This document shows, in pieces, positions 22,000 through 33,631 of a DNA stretch of 64,000 nucleotides; the stretch's first letter is position 1, and the number at the start of each line of letters is the position of its first letter. The translations under genes were made by a program, and so were the position numbers. The notes beneath the pieces are model-generated. The model saw only the letters and a list, made by a program, of their open reading frames with translations, was not told where the DNA came from and ran no database searches. This DNA comes from Begonia masoniana (lineage: Eukaryota > Streptophyta > Magnoliopsida > Cucurbitales > Begoniaceae): NCBI GenBank assembly GCA_022432975.1, contig CM039502.1, forward strand, positions 23,582,383-23,646,382, written 5' to 3'.

Positions 22000-23499
22000 A
22001 TTGATGGTTTAGTCTTCCGGCTGACGTCATCGGCAGATGCCGAGAGATAGTTGTTTGATGGTTTAGTCTTCCGGCTGACGTCATCGGCAGATGCCGAAGG
22101 ATAGTTGTATGATGGTTTAGTCTTCCGGCTGACGTCATCGGCAGATGCCGAGAGATAGTTGTTTGATGGTTTAGTCTTCCGGCTGACGTCATCGGCAGAT
22201 GCCGAGAGATAGTTGTTTGATGGTTTAGTCTTCCGGCTGACGTCATCGGCAGATGCCGAGAGATAGTTGTTTGATGGTTTAGTCTTCCGGCTGACGTCAT
22301 CGGCAGATGCCGAGAGATAGTTGTTTGATGGTTTAGTCTTCCGGCTGACGTCATCGGCAGATGCCGAAGGATAGTTGTATGATGGTTTAGTCTTCCGGCT
22401 GACGTCATCGGCAGATGCCGAGAGATAGTTGTTTGATGGTTTAGTCTTCCGGCTGACGTCATCGGCAGATGCCGAGAGATAGTTGTTTGATGGTTTAGTC
22501 TTCCGGCTGACGTCATCGGCAGATGCCGAGAGATAGTTGTTTGATGGTTTAGTCTTCCGGCTGACGTCATCGGCAGATGCCGAGAGATAGTTGTTTGATG
22601 GTTTAGTCTTCCGGCTGACGTCATCGGCAGATGCCGAGAGATAGTTGTTTGATGGTTTAGTCTTCCGGCTGACGTCATCGGCAGATGCCGAGAGATAGTT
22701 GTTTGATGGTTTAGTCTTCCGGCTGACGTCATCGGCAGATGCCGAGAGATAGTTGTTTGATGGTTTAGTCTTCCGGCTGACGTCATCGGCAGATGCCGAG
22801 AGATAGTTGTTTGATGGTTTAGTCTTCCGGCTGACGTCATCGGCAGATGCCGAGAGATAGTTGTTTGATGGTTTAGTCTTCCGGCTGACGTCATCGGCAG
22901 ATGCCGAGAGATAGTTGTTTGATGGTTTAGTCTTCCGGCTGACGTCATCGGCAGATGCCGAGAGATAGTTGTTTGATGGTTTAGTCTTCCGGCTGACGTC
23001 ATCGGCAGATGCCGAGAGATAGTTGTTTGATGGTTTAGTCTTCCGGCTGACGTCATCGGCAGATGCCGAGAGATAGTTGTTTGATGGTTTAGTCTTCCGG
23101 CTGACGTCATCGGCAGATGCCGAGAGATAGTTGTTTGATGGTTTAGTCTTCCGGCTGACGTCATCGGCAGATGCCGAGAGATAGTTGTTTGATGGTTTAG
23201 TCTTCCGGCTGACGTCATCGGCAGATGCCGAGAGATAGTTGTTTGATGGTTTAGTCTTCCGGCTGACGTCATCGGCAGATGCCGAGAGATAGTTGTTTGA
23301 TGGTTTAGTCTTCCGGCTGACGTCATCGGCAGATGCCGAGAGATAGTTGTTTGATGGTTTAGTCTTCCGGCTGACGTCATCGGCAGATGCCGAGAGATAG
23401 TTGTTTGATGGTTTAGTCTTCCGGCTGACGTCATCGGCAGATGCCGAGAGATAGTTGTTTGATGGTTTAGTCTTCCGGCTGACGTCATCGGCAGATGCC
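22000..23499 (-). repeat. 54-bp minisatellite, about 28 units, TGACGTCA in almost every unit
   Basis: The unit contains CTTCCGGCTGACGTCATCGG, then CAGATGCCGAGAGATAGTTG. Nearly all units are identical. A variant with AAGGATAGTTGTATGAT occurs near 22096 and again near 22366, exactly five units apart. The period is divisible by three, so long open frames (517 and 533 residues on the minus strand) run through; they are periodic artefacts. Each unit contains the perfect palindrome TGACGTCA, the classical bZIP (CRE/TGA-type) site. The array is an expanded form of the four-unit block at 20855. Confidence 0.95.
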
Positions 23500-24009
23500 G
23501 AAATGTGAAGTCTGTGAGAGATAGTAAGGAATGTAATAATAGTAAAAGTCAAGCAAACGATTAATGAAAGAATAGAACACGTGACGGCTCCTGGCTGGGG
23601 TCGTTACATTAAAACGTTGCTGTGAAATACTCTATCATTCAGGAATCGAGACTACAAGTTCTAGTCAAAAATAGAGTCCCACAAATTAACCAGCAACTAC
23701 ATTGGTCAAGTCTACCTCGAGTGTGGGTTATTGGCGAGAACAGAAGTCCCAATAGTCAATGGAGGAGTCGCGGCGGAGGGGAGAGAGAGATCTGGAGAAG
23801 GGAGAAACCACGGGAAGGAATATCAGCTACAGTGAGATTTTTGAGAGGTTTAACGTTTTCAAATTTCTATTTATACTTAATCCAATCATCCATATTTACA
23901 ATCCTGCCATCCAACCTTATTTACAACACATGCACAATAATTAAGCATTGGCATAAATTCTAAGCCGAAAAGATTAAAATAAGCATGACCGTTAAGACAG
24001 TTAAGAAAA
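23500..24009. repeat. Duplicated LTR-TSD-LTR junction segment
   Basis: 23500-23608 repeats the last about 110 bases of the solo LTR at 21412-21521. 23609-23613 repeats its TSD TTAAA, and the rest repeats the minus-strand LTR (21527-21905), stopping at the AAGAAAAT near 24009. It differs from the first copy mainly by single-base losses (for example GGCGAGAAC for GGCGAAGAAC and GTCTACC for GTCTTACC). An insertion junction cannot arise twice independently, so this is a segmental duplication or an assembly artefact. Confidence 0.85.
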
Positions 24010-26811
24010 TTATCTTGCTGTCGCTCCCATGTGGCTTCATTAACTCCATGATTTGTCCATAAGACTTTAACCAATGGAATTTCCTTATTCCTCAGAGTCT
24101 TGATTGCGGATTCCATGATTCGAATAGGTTTCTCTTCATACATTAATGTTGGCTCGATTTCAATATCCACTGGCTTAACAACCTGTGTAGGATTCCGTAT
24201 GCATTTCCTTAGCATCGACACATGAAAAACATTATGAACCTTTTCCAATGACGGAGGTAACTGCAATCTATAAGCTATAGCACCAATCCTTGCCAAGACA
24301 GGGAATGGTCCTATGAATCGTGGACTAAGCTTTCCCTTCTTGCCAAATCTTAGCACTCCTTTAAATGGTGAAATCCTTAGAAAAACTTCATCTCTGACAG
24401 TAAACTAAAGATCTCTCCTCCTTTGGTCTGCATAGCTTTTCTGTCGGCTTTGGGCAGTCATTATTCTGTTTCTAATAATGGTAATCTTGTCTGACATCTG
24501 TTGCAAAATCTCGGGGCCTAGGAGCTTTGCTTCGCCAACTTCATCCCAATATAAGGGTGATCTGCATTTCCTGCCATACAGTGCTTCGTAGGGTGCCATA
24601 CCGATAGTGGACTGGTAACTATTGTTGTAGGAGAATTCTACCAAGGGCAAATATCTACCCCAAGATAACTGAAAATCCAGAACACACGCCCTTAACATAT
24701 CCTCAAGTGTTTGAATTGTTCTCTCTAATTGGCCATCTGTCTGAGGGTGAAATGCAGTGCTGAAAGATAACTTAGTACCAAGCGTGCCTTGAAGGCTTTG
24801 CCAAAACCTTGAGGTGAACCTGGGATCACGATCTGAGATAATGGATATCGGAATCCCATGTAATCTGATGATTTCCTGAACATACAAATTAGCAAGCTGG
24901 TCCATTGTGTAAGTCGTCCTTATAGGTAGGAAGTGAGCTGATTTCCTCAATCTGTCAATCACAACCCAAATACTATCATGACCTTTAGCTGTCTTAGGTA
25001 ATCCAACGACAAAATCCATGGCAATGTTTTCCCACTTCCATTTGGGAATTAGTAAAGGTTGAAGGGTACCTCCTGGACGTTGATGTTCTGCTTTAACCTG
25101 TTGACATACCAAACATGACTCAACAAACTTGGCCACATCCCTCTTCATATTAGTCCACCAATAATGTAACCTAAAATCTCGATACATCTTGGTGTTACCA
25201 GGGTGCACAGAAAAGGAAGATGAGTGAGCCTCGGTCAAGATTAATTAACGCAACTCCTCATCACTTAGAATGTACCATCGATTTCTAAATCTCAAGATAC
25301 CATCCTTGGAGAAACTGAACTCAAAGGAAGTGTCCTCTAACTTACTCATCATACTACTATTCTCCTTCGAATCTTTTTGTTGTGCCTCTTTGATCCTATC
25401 CAAAATGGTTGGTCGAATGATTAAATCGGCCAGCAAAGTTGACAACTCGGGAATTATTTCCAACTCAAACCTCTAAACTTCCTTCTTCAAAGGTACAGAC
25501 ATGGTTGATACCACAGGTTGCATTGTCGTTGACATCCTGCTTAATGCATCGGTTACAGTATTAGCCTTACCCGGGTGGTACTTAATCTCGAAGTCATAGT
25601 CTTTAACAAATTCTAGCCAATGTCTTTGTCTCATGTTTAATTCCTTTTGAGTGAAGAGGTACTTCAGGCTTTTATGGTCAGAAAATACCTCACACTGCTG
25701 TCCATACAAATAATGTCTCCAAATCTTTAAGGCAAAGACAACAGCGGCTAATTCGAAATCGTGAGTGGGGTAATTCTGCTCATGACTCTTTAGCTGCCTG
25801 GAAGCATATGCTACAACTTTGCCTTCTTGCATTAAGACACACCCTAAACCAACTTTGGATGCATCACAGTAAACACTGAACCTTCCTCCTTCAGTTGGGA
25901 GTGTCAAAAGAGGGGATGTTGTTAACTTCAATTTTAATGTCTGGAAACTATCTTCACAGGTTCCAGTCCAAGAATACTTAGTATCCTTCTTCGTCAAACT
26001 AGTCAAAGGCTTGGCTATTATGGAGAATCCTTTGATGAACTTTCTGTAATAGCCTACCAATCTAAGAAAACTTCGGACCTCAGTGACATTCTTTGGCTGT
26101 GGTCAATCCTTCACTGCCTGAATTTTGGTTGGGTCAACGGATATGCCCTCAGCAGAAATGACATGGCCTAGAAAGTTGACCTTATCCATCCAGAACTCAC
26201 ATTTGGACAACTTGGCGTAGAGTTGTTCCTGTTTTAATGTCGCCAAACTATCCTTAAGTGTTCTACATGGTCAGCCTCAGTCCTTGAGTAAATCAGGATA
26301 TCGTCAATGAACACAATTAGAAACTTGTCCAAGTACTCACGAAATACTCGATTCATCAAGTCCATAAAAGCTGCAGGTGCATTTGTTAGTCCAAAAGACA
26401 TAACAAGAAATTCATAGTGTCCATAACAAGTCCTGAAGGCTGTCTTAGGTATATCACTCTCCTTAACCTTCAATTGGTAATAACCCGAACGTAGGTCAAT
26501 CTTTGAAAACACCTTAACTCCTTGTAATTGGTCAAACAAGTCATCAATCTGGGGCAAGGGGTACTTATTCTTAATTGTCAACTTGTTCAGTTCTCTGTAA
26601 TATATGCACATCCTAAGAGAACCGTCTTTCTTCTTAACAAATAAAACAGGTGCACCCCAAGGAGAACTACTAGAGCGTATAAACCCTTTGTCTACTAACT
26701 CCTATAGTTGGACCTTTAATTCCTTCAGTTCAACAGGTGCCATGCGGTAAGGGTTCTTAGATATAGGTAATGCCTCGGGATAGGTATCAATTACAAATTC
26801 AACTTCCCTAT
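24010..26811 (-). pseudogene. pol: Decayed pol of the minus-strand Tekay-like element
   Basis: The polyprotein portion covers reverse transcriptase, RNase H and integrase with chromodomain-like tail. RT at 26700-26234 has [14 protein letters not shown] and [20 protein letters not shown] strings, and the catalytic FIDDILIYS. RNase H lies at about 25930-25560 ([35 protein letters not shown]). The integrase zinc region and core are at 25238-24405: AHSSSFSVHPGNTK, CLVCQQVKAEH, VVIDRLRKSAHF, SDRDPRF and the QTDGQLERTIQ glutamate. The C-terminal part is at 24356-24010. Breaks: a frameshift near 26240, TGA at about 26104 where Trp is expected, and stops near 26705, 25464, 25240 and 24403. It starts inside the protease-RT linker, fused to an LTR fragment. 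The end is replaced by the rearranged insert, with roughly 50 bases lost. Confidence 0.88.
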
Positions 26812-27133
26812 TAGTGTGGGTTATTGGCGAAGAACAGAAGTCTCAATAGTCAATGGAGGAGTCGCCGGCGGAGGGAGAGAGAGCTCTGGAGAAGGGAGAA
26901 ACCACGGGAAGGAAATGTCGGCTACAGTGAGATTTTTGAGAGGTTTAACGTTTTCAAATTTATTTTTATACTTAATCCAATCATCCATATTTACAGTCCT
27001 GCCATCCAACCTAATTTACAACACATGCACAATAATTAAGCCTTGGCATAAATTCTAAGCTGAAAAGATTAAAATAAGCATGACCGTTAAGACAGTTAAG
27101 AAAATCACCTGGTCAAACTTGCCGGGTGTTACA
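26812..27133 (-). mobile_element. Truncated 5' LTR of the minus-strand element
   Basis: On the minus strand it begins TGTAACACCCGGCAAGTTTG and matches the start of the 3' LTR (21955-21634) for about 320 bases. It then switches to pol coding sequence a few bases before the conserved CTCGAGGTAAG donor. The missing part includes most of the LTR, PBS, gag and protease. The short CAC shared at the switch suggests microhomology-mediated deletion. Confidence 0.8.
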
Positions 27134-27407
27134 CCAAGTATCTGTGAACTGATGAATGTGAGTAGAGTTTCCAAGAGTTGAAGAAGAGACTAATTTTAGC
27201 ACTGATACTTATTATACCGTTTGACAAGGGAAAATATTTTGTGTACAGTGATGCCTCAATATGGACTGTGATGTGTTCTCCGACAAGAAGGCAAAGTTGT
27301 AGTCTATGGTTCTAGAGAATTGAAGAAACATGAGAAGAATTATCCAACACATGATTCAGAGCTTCTAGTATTGTTTATGCACTTAAAATCTGGAGACATT
27401 ATTTATA
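27134..27407 (+). pseudogene. pol: Very degenerate gypsy pol, second piece (RNase H)
   Basis: This continues the piece ending at 17148 after the CCAAG duplication. Recognisable strings are YFVYSDAS near 27240, VVVYGSRELKKHEKNYPTHDSE near 27295-27360, and the start of LKIWRHY near 27385. Stops and indels are frequent. The MULE is inserted at 27408, inside the WRHYL motif of RNase H. Confidence 0.75.
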
Positions 27408-27615
27408 GGGAAATGTACAATTCAGACCCTAACGTATGGGGTCATTGGTCATTTGGTCCCTAATATTTTTTTACCCAATCAGACCCTATTGTATACGTCA
27501 TTTGCAATTCAAACCCTCCCGTTAAATTCTCTGTTAAATTATGCAAATGCTCTGCACGTACCCTGCTAAATCCCAAAATACCCTTCTACCCCCTTCCCTC
27601 TTCCTCTCTTCTAAG
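27408..27615 (+). repeat. Left terminal inverted repeat of the MULE
   Basis: The first about 60 bases match the outer right end (30720-30779) at most positions. The rest (CAATCAGACCCTATTGTATA through TTAAATTCTC to CCTTCCCTCTTCCTCTC) matches the inner right end at 28380-28487 in reverse complement. Confidence 0.8.
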
Positions 27616-28020
27616 ATGTTCACGAGTCAAATTCTTCTAAAATATTTAGAGTATATGATGATATATCACTACAGCTACGTCAATGGCTGATTAACAGCTT
27701 CTTAGAAAGATGAAACTAAAAAAAATCCAACCTTAGCAAGACAATTTCAAGCAAATACACATTATTTTTCATAATTGGCTTGAATTAATCTACAATTTAC
27801 ATGTTTTAATGATATCCACGGCACCCAATGATGAAATTTTTCTCAGTGATTTGATTGAAAAGTGTCTCTCTGTTAAAACTACCATTTTTGACATGTTGAA
27901 GCTTTTACTTTCATGAACAAAAAACAGGACGGTAGTTTATGAAATGGGCAAGTGATTTTTACCCATCAATAGAACTGAAAAAATAAACATTACAAACCAT
28001 GTTAGCTCTGAGTTGCACCT
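27616..28020. other. MULE interior without recognised content
   Basis: No gene is recognised. 28020-27980 on the minus strand begins with GGTGCAACT right after the phosphatase exon, compatible with a captured intron start. The remainder is AT-rich and may derive from other captured or ancestral MULE sequence. Confidence 0.3.
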
Positions 28021-28157
28021 GAGTTTTCATGGCTAAGTACAATAGACATAACACTGACAGAGTTGACGTCTTGTTGAGGCCCCCAGTCCGTCCAAGTGTT
28101 CTCGCCGAAGTGCAGGTCGACGAAGAGAGTGATCTTGAATGGCTCGTCTTGCCAAAA
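28021..28157 (-). pseudogene. Captured exon of a purple acid phosphatase (PAP16/PAP28-like)
   Basis: The minus strand reads FWQDEPFKITLFVDLHFGEN followed by TWTDWGPQQDVNSVSVMSIVL. From family knowledge, plant purple acid phosphatases of the small PAP16/PAP28 group have a segment of this kind near the N-terminus. There the D in ADLHFGE is the first metal ligand and the next ligand is in the YLGD motif. The match stops before YLGD, at a GGTGCA that could be the original intron donor, so only the first exon was captured. Upstream (28158-28378) there is Ser/Leu-rich sequence and pyrimidine-rich DNA that could be the captured promoter/5' UTR. The fragment cannot encode an active enzyme. Orientation is minus relative to the window. 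Confidence 0.8.
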
Positions 28158-28377
28158 CTGGCGGCGGCCCAAAGTGCGAGTACGAGCGACTGGGACCAAA
28201 TGAAATGAAAAGTGCGAAAGTGTGAGCGAAAGTGCGAGTACGAGTGACAACGACTGGGAACGGTGGAGCGTTGGCAATAGTCTGTGAGCAACAGAGGGCT
28301 ATGAGCGACATAGCGAAAGGCTGTGCGAGCGAGAGATATGAGGAGAGAGGAAGAGGGAAGATCGAAGAGGGAAGAGG

Positions 28378-28487
28378 AAAGAATGGCATTTTGAGGTTTT
28401 AGCAGGGCACATGCAACATTTAATGGAGAATTTAATGAGAGGGTTTGAATTGCAAATGGCGTATACGATAGGGTATGATTGGGGTAA
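28378..28487 (-). repeat. Inner part of the right MULE terminal inverted repeat
   Basis: The reverse complement (ACCCCAATCATACCCTATCG through CAATTCAAACCCTCTCATTAAATTC) aligns with 27470-27615. The outer 60 bases of this TIR were separated by the solo LTR and now lie at 30720-30779. Confidence 0.8.
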
Positions 28488-29024
28488 AAAACTGTAACAC
28501 CTTGAGTTATCTGAACTCGGTTCGCTACTCACATACACTAAACCAATTGGAAAACTTCAAAAATTTAAAACTTGATTCTACATCATCAAAAATTTCAAAC
28601 CATACCGCGGGAATAAAAATCATGCAGCAGAAAATTATTTCGTGAAAACAAAACTTAACGAAAAACCAACTAATAAAAATTTAGATTTTTATTTTAAAAC
28701 CTTTCAGAAACTCTCTACGACCACTACCGACAGTTCTGCAATACTAAACATTCCATCGAATTCAGAGTTTTTTGTCGCAAACTTGAACAACGTACTCGTC
28801 TTCGGCTATGGACGACGAGCTCTGGACAACTACTTAGGACTTCGGTCGACGTACAAGAAGCTACAGTGCTTCGGGCGATATCGCTTCTGGACGATAACAC
28901 ACCGAGCTTCATTTAATTAAACGACGACGTCTTTGGGCAACGGCTTAACTTCTTCCGCTGAGAAGTCATCAACTTCTTCCGCTGAGAAGTCAACAACATT
29001 TAAATGCCTTAAGTTTAAACACAT

Positions 29025-29235
29025 CTACCGCTCATCTGCCGAACACGTCCACCGATCACAAAATGACAAAACCTACTACTCACGTCTATCGCTACACTTT
29101 CACCGATCACAAACGACAAAACTCTACTACTCACATCTACCGCTACGCTTCCACCGATCACAAAACGACAAAACTCTACTACTCACATCTACCGCTACAC
29201 TTCTACCGATCACAAAATGACAAAACTCTACTACT
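29025..29235 (-). repeat. LTR minisatellite, about four units of 50-54 bp
   Basis: Units contain ACTCAC(A/G)TCTA(C/T)CGCTAC, then TTC(C/T)ACCGATCACAAA, then GACAAAAC(T/C)CTACTACT. In LTR sense the unit includes AGCGGTAGATGTGAGTAGTA. Confidence 0.85.
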
Positions 29236-29440
29236 CACATCTACCGTTAAACCGTCTCAGCGGTAGAAGCAGAAATAGAATACATCCTCCGTTGAACAGT
29301 CTCAGCGGTAGAAGCAGAAACATAATGCATCTCCCACTGAACAGTTTCAGCGGTAGAAGCAGAGACAGAATGCATCCCCCGCTGAACAGTCTCAACGGTA
29401 GAAGCAGAGACAGAATACATCCTCCGCTGAACATCTACCG
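29236..29440 (-). repeat. LTR minisatellite, 45-bp units
   Basis: About four to five units contain GTCTCAGCGGTAGAAGCAGA and GAACAG, period 45. The reverse complement, GTTCAGCGGAGGATGCATTC plus CTGCTTCTACCGCTGAGAC, is the unit of the array at 51484-51690. Confidence 0.9.
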
Positions 29441-30779
29441 ATTGACAACAGAAAAACATTAACTACTAAAGAACTTGTAATTTTTTTGCAGGAATCATTC
29501 AAATCAACTTAAACCCATATCTTACTCAAAATTTAGAAAAGACTTCAGTTAAAACCAACCATATTTCATTGTCAGGGAAGTTTTAAAAAAACCGTATCAA
29601 ACATTTAATACTACAACTGTCATTAGAAATCTTCAACAAGCATTAGATAATATTTGTTTACTAAACTCCACACATACATCCACTAATTAAACCGCTTCAT
29701 CAGTTTCCAAATCGAGGCATGGATGCGCTCCTTCAACTTATTATAATCCTCAACATGTTCAGAGAACCCACCTGCCGACACTTCTTCACCTATATCACAA
29801 AACTCATCTATTAGCCTAATGCTAAATAAGTAAAGAAATAAGGAAATGAAATGCTGAAACATAAATCCTATTTATGCAATTTCTACTTTCACAACTCAGT
29901 TGAATTCATAAACATTCTCTGCTGATCTGATCCCTCGGTTTGATGGGAAGTGGATCAGTTTTTCCCAAAGTCATACATCCCCTTACTCGATTAAGGGGCG
30001 GATTAGTTCCCTTAATAGCTGATCTGTCTGATAGGTTCATGTCTTACCATGCCATTACATGTAAATACATCTTCGTATCATTTCAAAATATGATGCATGA
30101 CATCCTGAAAACATATAAAACATGCATAAACTCTACTATTTTGTGATGTAGGCCCGAAGGCACATGTAAACTCTACTTACCTGGCTTCCTGGAAATGCTC
30201 GGTTACAAACTACTTCGGGAGTCTTGCTCACCTAAGCCATAAACGGAGTATCAATTAGATTTTCACTAAACATCATCCTAACTATTCAGAAGTCTAAGGG
30301 AGCTGGTTTGGAGCTCTGTTCTTGTGCATTCTCGACTCATTACGAAACCCGACCTCAACTCCTATCCACTACATTCCCAAAAACACGTATCTACTATACT
30401 CCTCTAATGTCTATAACCACAATGTAGCGAGAAATCAAAGTAAAACTCACCTGATGTTGGAGGAAAATTGGAGAGGAAATCGCCGGGAGGGAGTCTGCTG
30501 AGTTGAGCTGAATACCGAAAGAGGAAATGAACAGTGGCAGCTAAAACCCTTAGCTGATCCTCTTTAATACACTATGCTTCACGAATTACCCTTATGCCCT
30601 TAATTAACCAAACCTGAACCTATTTAAGCAGCCAATTGTAAACACTTAACTCCATAAAATGAAGGTTACAAAATATTGATATTAAATGAGATTAACAATT
30701 TACCGGTTGCTACAAAAACAATGTTAAGGACCAAATGACTAATGACCCTATACGTTAGGGTCTGAATTGAACATTTTCC

Positions 30780-31383
30780 TTATTTATATATAGAAAGATG
30801 TGAGATTTACACTAACTATAAGAGTCCGAAGTACTTTCTAACTCAAAAGAACTTGAATATGAGGCAACGTAGAAGGCTAGAATTGGTAAATGATTGTGTT
30901 TGTTAAATCATTTACCACCTTAGAAAGGCCAACGTGGTAGCCGATACACTAAGTACAAGAGCCCCATCTTGGTTTCATCTTTATGGCTCATTCAAGAAAG
31001 TTAGCTGAAGAAACGTAGAGATTCAATTTGGAGATTATACCATTTTGATTAATTGATAGATTATCAGTAATAACGCTACAACAGACTTTGCTCGAGCAAA
31101 TTAAGGACAAGCAACATGGTGATGCATTCATAATTAAGATAAGAGATCTACTAGAAGAAGGGAATGTGTCTTCCTCGTGTCCGAAGATGAGATTATTAAA
31201 TTAAGAAGAGATAGTGTAAAAAAGAAGATACTTGATTGAAAAGAGCCATTTTGGAGAAAGCACAATTAGAAAATGTATCGAGATTTCAAACAACCTTATT
31301 AGTGGCATGAACTGAAACTGGACGTAGCTAAATTTGTTAAAAGATGTTTTACATATCAGCATGTTAAGGTGGAGCATCAACAA
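30780..31383 (+). pseudogene. pol: Very degenerate gypsy pol, third piece (RNase H end, integrase start)
   Basis: This continues after the MULE duplication with RNase H strings (SPKYFLTQKNLNMRQRR near 30820-30875). Integrase zinc-binding remnants follow (YRDFKQPY-like near 31270, DVAKFVKRCFTYQHVKVEHQ near 31322-31380). The Tekay-like element at 31384 interrupts it after VEHQQ. Together with 16480-17148 and 27139-27407 it is the oldest layer of the middle block. Confidence 0.75.
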
Positions 31384-31561
31384 TGTAACGCCCGACAACT
31401 TCGAATAGGTGAACTTTCTTTTTTTAGGGAAACAGAATTAACTACCACCTTTGTATAAATATATTTCTTTGGTCGAAAATTTAGGTACCAAAGTTTAATC
31501 AGTCCCTTTTATAAAAATCAATTTTAGTGGAAACTTGTAATTAAGCCTAACTTATTAAAGG

Positions 31562-31569
31562 TATAAATA
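31562..31569 (+). promoter_or_regulatory. TATA box of the 5' LTR
   Basis: TATAAATA in AAAGGTATAAATAGGAAAT is shared with the 3' LTR at 59205. The CRM element inserted about 65 bases downstream, in the transcribed leader. Confidence 0.55.
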
Positions 31570-31636
31570 GGAAATCGAAATCCTAGAACCTCACAAAAAC
31601 CTCCATCAGCCGACTTTCCTCTTTCAGCCAACTCTC

Positions 31637-33617
<1,981 letters not shown>

Positions 33618-33619
33618 GG

Positions 33620-33631
33620 TGGTATCAGAGC
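33620..33631 (+). other. Primer binding site of the CRM-like element
   Basis: TGGTATCAGAGC lies two bases after the LTR end CATCA. It is complementary to initiator Met-tRNA. Confidence 0.88.

Larger units (their letters stand above)
17149..27133 (-). mobile_element. Tekay-like chromovirus on the minus strand, TSD CCAAG
   Basis: On the minus strand the order is: truncated 5' LTR (27133-26812), pol from RT to integrase (26811-24010), a rearranged insert (24009-22000), PPT (21972-21956) and 3' LTR (21955-17149, itself interrupted). CCAAG flanks both ends (17144-17148, 27134-27138), so the whole block arrived as one insertion and decayed afterwards. PBS, gag and protease are absent; the 5' LTR fragment joins RT directly. 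A chromodomain-like C-terminus (LVKVLWTNHGVNEATWE) supports the Tekay/Del lineage. It is related to the plus-strand element at 31384. Confidence 0.85.
28493..30714 (-). mobile_element. Solo LTR, family H, TSD AAAAC
   Basis: On the plus strand it runs from TGTAACACCTTGAG to CCGGTTGCTACA, flanked by AAAAC at 28488-28492 and 30715-30719. The minus strand is the LTR sense: the donor module reads in reverse near 30172 (CTTACCTGGCTTCC) with GATGTAGGCCCGAAGG beside it. It carries a 45-bp repeat also found in the plus-strand Tekay-like LTR at 51484, so the two LTR families are related. Confidence 0.88.
27408..30779. mobile_element. Pack-MULE-type DNA transposon with captured gene fragment, TSD TTATTTATA
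   Basis: The ends are inverted repeats: left GGGAAATGTACAATTCAGAC, right (reverse complement) GGAAAATGTTCAATTCAGAC. With the nested solo LTR removed they align for roughly 200 bases: 27408-27615 against 30779-30720 plus 28487-28380. The nine-base duplication TTATTTATA flanks the element at 27399-27407 and 30780-30788. Long TIRs with 9-bp TSDs are the signature of Mutator-like elements. There is no transposase; the interior carries a purple acid phosphatase exon, so it is a non-autonomous, gene-capturing MULE. Without the 2.2-kb solo LTR it is about 1.15 kb. Confidence 0.88.

Noticed and set aside
22000..23499. CRISPR array
   Set aside because: Units are contiguous 54-bp repeats without unique spacers, in a plant genome context.
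21935..23552. Open frames of 517 and 533 residues on the minus strand with 18-residue repeats
   Set aside because: The 54-bp unit is a multiple of three without stops, so several frames stay open. No start context, no nonrepetitive domain, and the array is LTR-derived.
28642..28920. 92-residue open frame inside the solo LTR of the MULE
   Set aside because: Antisense LTR sequence without protein family features.
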